Positions 1 through 6,000 of a stretch of 21,458 bases of DNA are shown here, in pieces. Source of the stretch: Bacteroidales bacterium (lineage in GTDB: Bacteria > Bacteroidota > Bacteroidia > Bacteroidales > UBA932); contig JAEDEB010000038.1 in assembly GCA_016293535.1 (NCBI GenBank), positions 1-21,458 of the forward strand, written 5' to 3'. The position numbers and the translations under genes are program-made. The notes under the pieces were generated by a model. It worked only from the letters and a program-made list of their open reading frames with translations. It was not told where the DNA came from and made no database searches. How positions within the stretch are numbered: position 1 is the stretch's first letter; each line of letters starts with the position of its first letter.

Positions 1-1333
1 CGAAGAGCTGCTTCAGCAGGTAACTCTCATTAGGTGAATGGATTGTGTCTCTCTCAAGCCCGAAGCCCATCAACAGGGGGTCGATTCCCAGTATCCTCTG
101 AAGGTCTGCAAGCACAGGAATGCTGCCTCCTCCCCTGCTCGGAACCGGCTCTATGCCATAGACCTCCGCCATAGCCCTTGAAGCCGCCTTGTAGGCCGGA
201 GAAGATATCGGAATCAGAAAGCCGTTGCCGCCGTGACACGGCTTGACCTCAACCTTGACGCAGGCAGGCGCGATGGACCTGAAATGTTCGGCGAAAAGCC
301 CGCTGATGGTCTCGCTGTCCTGATTCGGCACGAGACGCATCGAAATCTTCGCGTGAGCCTCGGACGGAAGCACCGTCTTGGCACCCTCCCCCGTATAGCC
401 GCCCCATATTCCGTTAACATCAAGGCAAGGCCTTATGCCCGTGCGCTCCAGGGTGCTATAGCCCTCTTCTCCGCGCACCTCGTTGATATCCAAGAACTTC
501 TTATACTCTTCCATATCGAAAGGTGCTCTCGCAAGCATGGCCCTGTCACTCTCGGAAAGTTCGACGACGTCGTCATAGAAGCCCTTCACGGTGATGCGTC
601 CCTTCTCATCTATGAGCGAGGCAATCATCTCGCAAAGCACATTGACGGGATTGGCTACCGCCCCGCCATAATGGCCTGAATGCAGATCCTTGTTCGGTCC
701 GGTTACCTTTACCTCTACGTAGGAGAGCCCACGCATTCCGCAATTGATGGAAGGAACCTCCTCCGAAATCATGGTCGTATCGGAAACCAGAATCACATCC
801 GCGGCAAGCATATCCCTATGCTCACTTGCCCAGGCAGCCAGCGACGGGCTGCCTATCTCCTCCTCGCCCTCGAAGATGAACTTGACATTGTGTCTGAGCC
901 CTCCTTCGCGAAGCATATACTCGAAGGCCTTCAGGTGCATGAAAAGCTGTCCCTTGTCGTCATTTGCACCACGCGCATAAATGGCGCCGTCGCGGATTTC
1001 CGGTTCGAATGGATCCGACTTCCAAAGTTCCACAGGGTCAACCGGTTGCACGTCGTAGTGTCCGTACACCAGCACGGTGGGCGCATCGTCCGCAACAATC
1101 TTCTGTCCGAATACCAGCGGATGCCCTGCAGTCTCATAAACTGCAGCCTCGTCAGCGCCCGCCTCCTTCAGCAGCCCGACCAGCCTTCCGGCACATCTGT
1201 ACATGTCTTCCTTATGCTCGGACGAGGAACTTATGGACGGGATTCTCAAAAGGGAGAAAAGCTCCTCCATGAATCTTTCTCTGTTCTTTTCGATATACGC
1301 TCTCATATCAACATTCGCTTTTGTACTGGACAT
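1..1333 (-). CDS. M20 family metallodipeptidase (3' end outside window)
   Basis: This is a zinc-dependent exopeptidase of the M20 family (CNDP/PepV-like dipeptidase), probably cytosolic because I see no signal peptide. It should hydrolyse dipeptides. The reverse strand reads 444 codons without a stop from the ATG at 1333 to the window edge. Family members are commonly about 450-460 residues, so perhaps ten residues are missing. Visible motifs are GHYDVQP (91-97, metal His92 and catalytic Asp94), NDDKGQ (124-129, bridging Asp), EGEEEIGS (155-162, catalytic and metal Glu), VSDTT (metal Asp), HSGHYGG (dimerisation-domain His), and near the end TIHSPNE (last metal His). All expected active-site residues are present. 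The gene is divergent from the downstream tRNA-Ala. Longer plus-strand frames over this region are antisense shadows. The family call is firm; the substrate is not known. Confidence 0.93.
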   Translation of the reverse strand, partial: MSSTKANVDMRAYIEKNRERFMEELFSLLRIPSISSSSEHKEDMYRCAGRLVGLLKEAGADEAAVYETAGHPLVFGQKIVADDAPTVLVYGHYDVQPVDPVELWKSDPFEPEIRDGAIYARGANDDKGQLFMHLKAFEYMLREGGLRHNVKFIFEGEEEIGSPSLAAWASEHRDMLAADVILVSDTTMISEEVPSINCGMRGLSYVEVKVTGPNKDLHSGHYGGAVANPVNVLCEMIASLIDEKGRITVKGFYDDVVELSESDRAMLARAPFDMEEYKKFLDINEVRGEEGYSTLERTGIRPCLDVNGIWGGYTGEGAKTVLPSEAHAKISMRLVPNQDSETISGLFAEHFRSIAPACVKVEVKPCHGGNGFLIPISSPAYKAASRAMAEVYGIEPVPSRGGGSIPVLADLQRILGIDPLLMGFGLERDTIHSPNESYLLKQLF

Positions 1334-1385
1334 ATTTTACAAATATCTCAAATTGTCACGTTAAAGCAAAGAACGAAGACTGTCC

Positions 1386-1413
1386 TTGCATAAGAAAAAA
1401 AATATTATCTTTG
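1386..1413 (+). promoter_or_regulatory. Bacteroidota-type promoter of tRNA-Ala
   Basis: TATCTTTG at 1406-1413 fits the Bacteroidota sigma-70 -7 consensus TAnnTTTG exactly. TTG at 1386-1388 is a plausible -33 element with a 17-base spacer, slightly shorter than the usual 19-21. The box ends 10 bases before the mature tRNA start. The spacer includes an A-rich run. Confidence 0.6.
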
Positions 1414-1423
1414 CGGAAACAAT

Positions 1424-1496
1424 GGGGTATTAGCTCAGTTGGTAGAGCGTTTGAATGGCATTCAAAAGGTCAGGAGTTCGATTCTCCTATGCTCCA
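1424..1496 (+). tRNA. tRNA-Ala (anticodon GGC)
   Basis: A complete 73-base cloverleaf reads out by eye. The acceptor arms are GGGGTAT and ATGCTCC, pairing with two G-T wobbles. The D arm is GCTC/GAGC with an AGTTGGTA loop. The anticodon stem is TTTGA/TCAAA around loop ATGGCAT, giving anticodon GGC (reads GCC, alanine). The T arm is AGGAG/CTCCT with loop TTCGATT. The discriminator is A, and the 3' CCA is not encoded (the next bases are CAA), so it must be added enzymatically. A Bacteroidota promoter box lies just upstream. An accessory-looking region follows, and tRNA 3' ends are common integration sites, but I found no second copy of the tRNA 3' end in the window. Confidence 0.97.
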
Positions 1497-1533
1497 CAAA
1501 ATACGCTGACAATCAGCAAGTCACAGAGTCTAT

Positions 1534-1566
1534 ACACAATTTCGTACACAGTTTTACGAGTTGTGT
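1534..1566. terminator. Imperfect hairpin after tRNA-Ala, candidate terminator
   Basis: ACACAA (1534-1539) pairs with TTGTGT (1561-1566). Inside it, CGTA (1543-1546) pairs with TACG (1555-1558) around an 8-base loop, with a small internal loop between the two stems. It lies in the 187-base convergent gap between the tRNA and the ATPase stop, so it could end either transcript. There is no clear T tract. The rest of this gap holds no convincing gene; a 71-codon frame there has no recognisable features. Confidence 0.3.
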
Positions 1567-1683
1567 CAATCTTGCTCTTGGTGTGGACATGCTTCATTAG
1601 AATTTAAGGAAGTGAAGTCCGATTTTCCTATGAAATTCGGGAATACGGGTACGATTTTAATAAAGTTCAATGAAATAGGCGTA

Positions 1684-2823
1684 TCAGATTATCTCACCTG
1701 CCCAAAGGGCTTTGAAAAAGTCGGTCACGTAGTAGAGATCAATATCTCCAGAGCGTCTTGTCAGCGTGTCACGTGATACAATGATTTGTTTGGCATCCGG
1801 GTGCTCTTCAACGAATCTCTTCAGGCCCTTTTTGTGTTTGGTTTCTATATGATCCGTTGACTTGATCTCAATGGCAACACGAGCATCACCAATCACGGCA
1901 TCAACTTCATCATTGTTGTAAGTATGCCAGTAGGTCAGTTCCTCTTCACTGCCGGTATATCCAAGGTACGCACGAATTTCCTGCATCACGATGCTCTCAA
2001 AGGCGTGGCCATATTCAGGCGTTCCCGGCATCAGGTGGTAACGATGAAGCAGGTAGTTGGGGATGCCGACATCAAAGAAATAAAACTTGGACGTCTGGTA
2101 CAGTTTGCGTTTTATCACCTTTCTGTATGGTTTGACCTCGAATCCAAGGAGCGTGTCGTAGAGAATTTTGAAATAAGCCTTGGCCGTATTGACGGACACG
2201 CCGCAATCAGAGGCCACGTTGTCGTAATTCAGAATCTCAGTATTTGTCACGGCTGCCACTTCGAGGAAACGCTCGAAAGTGTCGATATTCTGGACCAGGG
2301 CTTCCTCTTCGACTTCTTCTTTGAGGTAAAGGTTCACATAGTTCTTGAGGCGAATCCTTGCATCCTTCACCATATAGTGACGGGGAATCATGCCGTTCTG
2401 GATGGCCCGGCTGAAGTCGTAATCAGGAATCTCAGCAAAAACGAGAGGATACAAGTTCTCTTCATTCGCCCTTCCCCCCAACTGATTGACTCCGGCTTTC
2501 TTGATCTTCCTGGCACTGGAGCCGCTCAAGATGAAGTACAGGCCATTCTCGACCATCAGTTTGTGAACCACATCCAGAAGCTCAGGGAGTTTCTGGATTT
2601 CATCCACGATGACCAGCGTCTGAGGAGGATACTTCACCAGCATCTCGTAGAAATCCATCGCACGGCGCTTGAAGCGCTTCCGGGTATCAGGGTCGAGGAG
2701 GTCAACGTATATCGCTTTGGGGAAACGTTCCCTCAAGAGCGTAGATTTCCCCACCTGGCGTCCGCCAAACAGGAACATTCCTTCATCAAGGCGGTTCTCT
2801 ATATCGAATATCCTATGGTACAT
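1684..2823 (-). CDS. AAA_14 / DUF4143 family ATPase
   Basis: This is a cytosolic P-loop ATPase of the AAA_14-DUF4143 type. The family is widespread in bacteria and archaea and its role is not settled. In the 379-residue product, Walker A is GGRQVGKST (20-28), Walker B is VIVDEIQ (71-77), and LSGSSARK (99-106) fits sensor 1. A helix-turn-helix-like stretch lies near 193-215. The C-terminal part looks like a PD-(D/E)XK nuclease fold: HAFE (Glu276), NDEVDAV (Asp308) and EIK (Glu319, Lys321), so nuclease residues may be intact. I chose the ATG at 2823 because the frame otherwise opens only with a TTG at 2856, while ATG followed by YHRIF is the usual start style. A strong promoter match lies about 60 bases upstream. 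It sits beside a tRNA and a decayed gene, suggesting accessory DNA. Confidence 0.88.
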   Translation of the reverse strand: MYHRIFDIENRLDEGMFLFGGRQVGKSTLLRERFPKAIYVDLLDPDTRKRFKRRAMDFYEMLVKYPPQTLVIVDEIQKLPELLDVVHKLMVENGLYFILSGSSARKIKKAGVNQLGGRANEENLYPLVFAEIPDYDFSRAIQNGMIPRHYMVKDARIRLKNYVNLYLKEEVEEEALVQNIDTFERFLEVAAVTNTEILNYDNVASDCGVSVNTAKAYFKILYDTLLGFEVKPYRKVIKRKLYQTSKFYFFDVGIPNYLLHRYHLMPGTPEYGHAFESIVMQEIRAYLGYTGSEEELTYWHTYNNDEVDAVIGDARVAIEIKSTDHIETKHKKGLKRFVEEHPDAKQIIVSRDTLTRRSGDIDLYYVTDFFKALWAGEII

Positions 2824-2884
2824 AAAACTGTTAAAAATTTTCAGCGGCGTTGACAAAATTCACGAAAAATCGTCAGCGTCAATG

Positions 2885-2915
2885 CAAATTTAACAAGGTT
2901 TATCTGAATACCAAA
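2885..2915 (-). promoter_or_regulatory. Bacteroidota-type promoter of the AAA_14/DUF4143 ATPase
   Basis: On the minus strand TTTG (2915-2912) is followed after exactly 19 bases by TAAATTTG (2892-2885). This matches the -33/-7 consensus TTTG-N19-21-TAnnTTTG perfectly. Transcription would begin near 2879, giving a leader of about 55 bases to the ATG at 2823. Confidence 0.65.
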
Positions 2916-2943
2916 ATCTTTGCGAGGTTTACCATTATTACTG

Positions 2944-3136
2944 CTAATTCTTGATATAAGCCGTAGCTCGTCCAGTTCCAACCTTCTCGATGAAGCCGCT
3001 GGCGATTAGTTCTGCCAGGGTCCGTTCGATGGTAGTCAAGCTGATATCCGGGCAGGCCTGGGCAATGTACTTCTTTGAAATCTTGCCCGGGGTCTTCTCG
3101 ATAAGATTCTTGATCCGTAGCGTTTTTCTGCCTCAT
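2944..3136 (-). pseudogene. Winged-helix C-terminal remnant, frameshifted
   Basis: From about 3118 down to the TAG at 2946-2944 the minus strand encodes a good winged helix of about 57 residues. It contains LRIKNLIEKTPGKISKKYIA, then an ISLTTIERTLAELIASGFIE recognition helix and wing, ending in VGTGRATAYIKN. This resembles the C-terminal winged helix of Fic-family or similar regulator proteins; the family assignment is my inference. The frame is closed immediately upstream by TGA. A start-like ATG-AGG-CAG-AAA at 3136 lies in another frame and would join it if the five-A run (plus-strand T at 3123-3127) lost one base. No N-terminal catalytic domain is present. I read it as the tail of a decayed gene. 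Confidence 0.55.
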
Positions 3137-3197
3137 TTAACATTTATCTGCATCAAATTTGAAGAAATGATGCAGAAAAGTCGAATGATGAGGCAGA
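3127..3197. repeat. Nested inverted repeats
   Basis: TCTGCCTCAT (3127-3136) is the exact reverse complement of ATGAGGCAGA (3188-3197). Inside it TCTGCATCA (3147-3155) is the exact reverse complement of TGATGCAGA (3168-3176), leaving a 12-base centre. The two arm pairs resemble each other, so this looks like one short unit copied in both orientations. It sits between the winged-helix remnant and the end of the TonB-C-like gene. It could fold into a two-step hairpin, or mark a rearrangement scar. Confidence 0.6.
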
Positions 3198-3212
3198 TTC
3201 GGTGGGTTGCAA

Positions 3213-3287
3213 TTACTTCTCCATCTCCTGCTCGAAGAGCTTGATGGTCTGGTAGTCGGAGTGGCCTGAACGCGCTCCGGCGCTCAT
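3213..3287 (-). CDS. Possible 24-residue micro-ORF or C-terminal gene fragment
   Basis: ATG at 3287 overlaps the TGA of the upstream TonB-C-like gene as TGATG, a classic layout for translational coupling. The frame runs 24 codons to the TAA at 3215-3213. The peptide begins MSAGARSGHSDYQ and ends KLFEQEMEK. It looks protein-like, with normal codon choice and a charged C-terminal helix, but I do not recognise it. It may be a real coupled peptide, or the tail of a lost gene brought next to this locus. No hydrophobic segment is present. Confidence 0.3.
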   Translation of the reverse strand: MSAGARSGHSDYQTIKLFEQEMEK

Positions 3288-3859
3288 CACTTCTTCTTGA
3301 AGGTGTAGGTAATTGTGCCCTCAACCAGTTCAGGAGCATCGTAATCTAAATTGAAATCGGTTTTCAACGCCGCTCTGCGAGCCGATTCCAACACTTCCTG
3401 ATCCGTGATGGTCGTACCATCCGCAATGCTTGTCTTCTTCACCGTTCCAGATCGATTGACAGACACGTTCACCGTTATCTTGCCTCCCTGCGAGCCAAGA
3501 TATTCCGGCAATTCAACGATACCGGAAACGTATCTGTCCTCCAATCTATACGATGTCGACACGGTGACTTTCTCCCTTGCCGCTTTGGCTCTCGATTCAG
3601 CCTGCGCTGCTTTATCGCTTTCTTCAATTTCAGAGAAAAGAGCCTCCCAGAATGTCTGTGGCTGCTTTTTTCTACTGCTGACGGTCTTCGTGGACTTAGC
3701 GATTTTCGCTGTGGCGAGCATCAGGGAATCCACCTTTTGTTCAGTGACATGAACCTGTTCTCTCAAGGCCTTGACTTCCTCTGAAGTCCTGTATGAAAAA
3801 TAACCTGTCGCGCCACATATCAATATGGCGACAATTAGCAGAATTTTAGTTGAATCCAT
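3287..3859 (-). CDS. Small membrane-anchored TonB C-terminal-like protein
   Basis: The product has 190 residues. An uncleaved N-terminal membrane helix (about 5-23, ILLIVAILICGATGYF) is followed by a short charged helical stretch (24-45) and a Lys/Gln/Ala-rich linker. The C-terminal domain (about 105-190) has the TonB_C/AgmX pattern: a strand with NVSVNRSGTV, an acidic helix (TDQEVLESARRAALKT) and a final strand ending TYTFKKK. Known TonB proteins pass inner-membrane energy to outer-membrane receptors, but this one lacks the long Pro-rich periplasmic spacer, so it may be a short envelope-structure relative instead. I use the ATG at 3859 because the longer frame opens only with a TTG. Its stop overlaps a micro-ORF start. 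It is divergent from the GH97 gene. No ExbB/ExbD genes are nearby. Confidence 0.75.
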   Translation of the reverse strand: MDSTKILLIVAILICGATGYFSYRTSEEVKALREQVHVTEQKVDSLMLATAKIAKSTKTVSSRKKQPQTFWEALFSEIEESDKAAQAESRAKAAREKVTVSTSYRLEDRYVSGIVELPEYLGSQGGKITVNVSVNRSGTVKKTSIADGTTITDQEVLESARRAALKTDFNLDYDAPELVEGTITYTFKKK

Positions 3860-3934
3860 ATCGCAGCAATATATCAATTTTTAAAAAACGGGGAAAGTTT
3901 AGACCGGAGTGCTGTCGGTGTCCAAAATTTTATG

Positions 3935-3942
3935 CAAATGTA
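3935..3942 (-). promoter_or_regulatory. -7 box candidate for the TonB-C-like gene
   Basis: TACATTTG on the minus strand matches TAnnTTTG. No clear TTTG lies 19-21 bases upstream, so the -33 half is weak. It is 76 bases before the ATG at 3859 and only 14 bases from the oppositely oriented GH97 -7 box. Confidence 0.4.
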
Positions 3943-3956
3943 TACATATAATTGAA

Positions 3957-3964
3957 TATCTTTG
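3957..3964 (+). promoter_or_regulatory. -7 box candidate for the GH97 gene
   Basis: TATCTTTG matches TAnnTTTG exactly, with only a weak TATG at 3931-3934 as a -33 element. Transcription would start near 3970, which excludes the in-frame TTG at 3962 as the start codon and supports the ATG at 3992. Confidence 0.5.
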
Positions 3965-3991
3965 TTTTTAGCATATTACATAAACAACCAC

Positions 3992-5944
3992 ATGATGAAC
4001 AGAATCTTCCTTTCATTGCTTGCAGTTCTGCTCGGCATTTCTGCATCCGCTGCTACAAAGTCAAAGACAATCAGCGTCAAGTCGCCTGACGGGCAGACCG
4101 AGGTCAAAGTAACTGTAGCCGAAGACATCCGATATGATGTCATAAGCAAAGGGGAAACACTGATGGCAGGCAACAGGATTGCCTTGAAACTTAGCGACCG
4201 CACACTCGGCGAGAATCCAGTGCTCAAGAGCAGCAAGATCCGCTCTGTAGTCGAAACGCTCAAACCGGATTTCAAACTCAAATACGCCGAGGTTGAGAAC
4301 AATCATTCTCTCCTGACCCTTACGTTCAAGGGCAATTACCAGATTCTGTGGAGAGTCTATGACGACGGCGTCGCCTATCGCATTGTCACCTCCCTTCCCG
4401 GCGAAATCGATGTGATGGAGGAAGTGGTGGAATACAATCTTACTGCAGCCGAGTCGCTTGTGGGACAGCTTCCGCGCGGGTTCAAGACCTCTCACGAAGA
4501 AGCATACAGCCGTGTGAAGGTGTCGGAGCTCAATCCCGACAGGATGTGGGAAGTCCCGTTCATAGCCGAGTTTGCCGACAGCAAGATTTTCGTCTGCGAA
4601 TTCGATGTCGAAGACTATCCTGGACTCTTTCTTAAACCTTCCGCAGCCGGCGTCCTTGGTGCATGCCATCCGCACAGCCCGACAAAGTTCGAGGATCAGG
4701 GCGACCGCACCGTCCGTTTCCTCGAGACCAGCGAATGGATTGCCCGCACTTCCGGCACCCGCAGTTTCCCATGGAGATATATGCTCATCACCCGTGACGA
4801 CCGCAAAATCGCAGAGAACCGTATGCCTATGAGACTTGCTCCGGCATCCAGAATCGACGGCAGCTGGATACAGCGCGGCCAGACGACCTGGGATTGGCTC
4901 AACGGAATACCTTATGGACCAGGAATAGACTTCGTCGGCGGCATCAACCTCGAGACCTACAAGTATTTCACTGACTTCGCACAGAAGAACGGAGTCAAGT
5001 ACATACTCATCGACGAGGGTTGGGCCCTCGATACCCGCAACCCTTATGTCACCAATCCTGAGGTCAGGATCCATGAGCTCATCTCCTACGCAGAGGAAAG
5101 GGGCATAGGCGTGATACTCTGGCTCCCTTGGCTCACGGTCGAGCACAACATGGACAAAATGTTCGAGACCTTCGCGGACTGGGGCATCAAGGGTGTAAAG
5201 ATCGACTTCATGGACAGGCAGGACCAGTGGATGATAAACTTCTACGAAAGAGTTGCCATCGAAGCTGCAAAGAATCACATTTTCGTAGATTTCCACGGCG
5301 CAAACCACCCTACAGGTCTCGAGTACAGATACCCCAACATCCTTACCTATGAGGGCGTGCGCGGCATTGAATACCGCCATAACTGCCTGCCTGACAACAC
5401 TTTATACCAGCCTTATCTGCGTAACGCCGCCGGCCCTATGGACTTCACTCCGGGCATGGTGGTATGCCAGCAGCCGGAGTTCTACAAGGGCGACCGTCCC
5501 GTTACCCCTGCCGTGGGAACCAAGGCTTCCCAGATGGCTCAGGTCATAGCCTTCGAGACCGGTCTCCAGATGCTTGCAGACAACCCTTGCCGTTACGACA
5601 TGTACCCGGATTGCAGGGACTTCATGTGCGGAATTCCGGTAGAATGGGACGACACGAAGGTTCTCGCGGGTGAACTCGGCAAGTTCTACATTGTTGCAAA
5701 GAGAAGCGGAGATACCTGGTACATCGCCGGTCTCAACAACTCCACCCCGCGCGACGTGGAAATTGAGCTCGGATTCCTCGGCAGCCGCAGTTACGATGTG
5801 ACCGCATTTGTCGACGGTCCGATGTCCGATTCCATAGGCATGGACTACCGTTGCCACAGGAAGGAAAATGTAAACGCCGCCGACACCCCTGTGTTCAAGG
5901 TCCATATGGCACGCAACGGCGGTCTGGCTGCAGTGCTGGAATAA
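3992..5944 (+). CDS. Exported GH97 glycosidase, likely retaining alpha-galactosidase type
   Basis: This is a secreted or periplasmic glycoside hydrolase of family GH97 (SusB relatives), 650 residues, the normal family length. It has a signal peptide (MNRIFLSLLAVLLGISASA), an N-terminal beta-sandwich (about 30-275, starting SVKSPDGQTEVKV), a TIM barrel (about 280-560, with YILIDEGWA and GVILWLPWL strands) and a small C-terminal beta domain. GH97 contains inverting alpha-glucosidases, which lack the nucleophile, and retaining alpha-galactosidases, which use an Asp. Here the barrel strand reads GVKIDFMDRQDQ with Asp405 at that position, and TYEGVRG (Glu454) is the acid/base candidate. I therefore favour alpha-galactosidase activity; this is inference. 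The ATG at 3992 (or the next one, 3995) is chosen because a promoter box covers the upstream TTG. A Sel1-like gene follows after 56 bases. Confidence 0.92.
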   Translation: MMNRIFLSLLAVLLGISASAATKSKTISVKSPDGQTEVKVTVAEDIRYDVISKGETLMAGNRIALKLSDRTLGENPVLKSSKIRSVVETLKPDFKLKYAEVENNHSLLTLTFKGNYQILWRVYDDGVAYRIVTSLPGEIDVMEEVVEYNLTAAESLVGQLPRGFKTSHEEAYSRVKVSELNPDRMWEVPFIAEFADSKIFVCEFDVEDYPGLFLKPSAAGVLGACHPHSPTKFEDQGDRTVRFLETSEWIARTSGTRSFPWRYMLITRDDRKIAENRMPMRLAPASRIDGSWIQRGQTTWDWLNGIPYGPGIDFVGGINLETYKYFTDFAQKNGVKYILIDEGWALDTRNPYVTNPEVRIHELISYAEERGIGVILWLPWLTVEHNMDKMFETFADWGIKGVKIDFMDRQDQWMINFYERVAIEAAKNHIFVDFHGANHPTGLEYRYPNILTYEGVRGIEYRHNCLPDNTLYQPYLRNAAGPMDFTPGMVVCQQPEFYKGDRPVTPAVGTKASQMAQVIAFETGLQMLADNPCRYDMYPDCRDFMCGIPVEWDDTKVLAGELGKFYIVAKRSGDTWYIAGLNNSTPRDVEIELGFLGSRSYDVTAFVDGPMSDSIGMDYRCHRKENVNAADTPVFKVHMARNGGLAAVLE

Positions 5945-6000
5945 GTCATCCTCAAAACATTGCCAGAGGGCTGAGCCCAACACCAAATCTCGAAACGAAT

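Noticed and set aside
233..1393. Two adjoining plus-strand frames of 148 and 237 codons at the left edge
   Set aside because: The minus strand encodes an M20 dipeptidase with all metal ligands throughout this stretch.
1505..1517. Perfect 5-bp palindrome GCTGA-CAA-TCAGC after the tRNA
   Set aside because: The stem is too short, and no T tract follows, to call it a terminator.
1561..1776. 71-codon plus-strand frame after the tRNA, considered as an integrase or small-protein remnant
   Set aside because: No integrase motif or other pattern could be recognised, and its second part overlaps the ATPase gene antisense.
1924..2853. Plus-strand frame of 309 codons opposite the ATPase
   Set aside because: It has no start signal or family pattern, and the minus strand encodes a complete P-loop ATPase.
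4061..5380. Open minus-strand frame of 439 codons opposite the GH97 gene
   Set aside because: It mirrors a highly conserved enzyme; its translation has no recognisable domain and is rich in residues expected from antisense codons.
5966..5982. Short GGGC-TGA-GCCC palindrome between GH97 and the Sel1-like gene
   Set aside because: A four-pair stem is expected by chance and there is no T tract.
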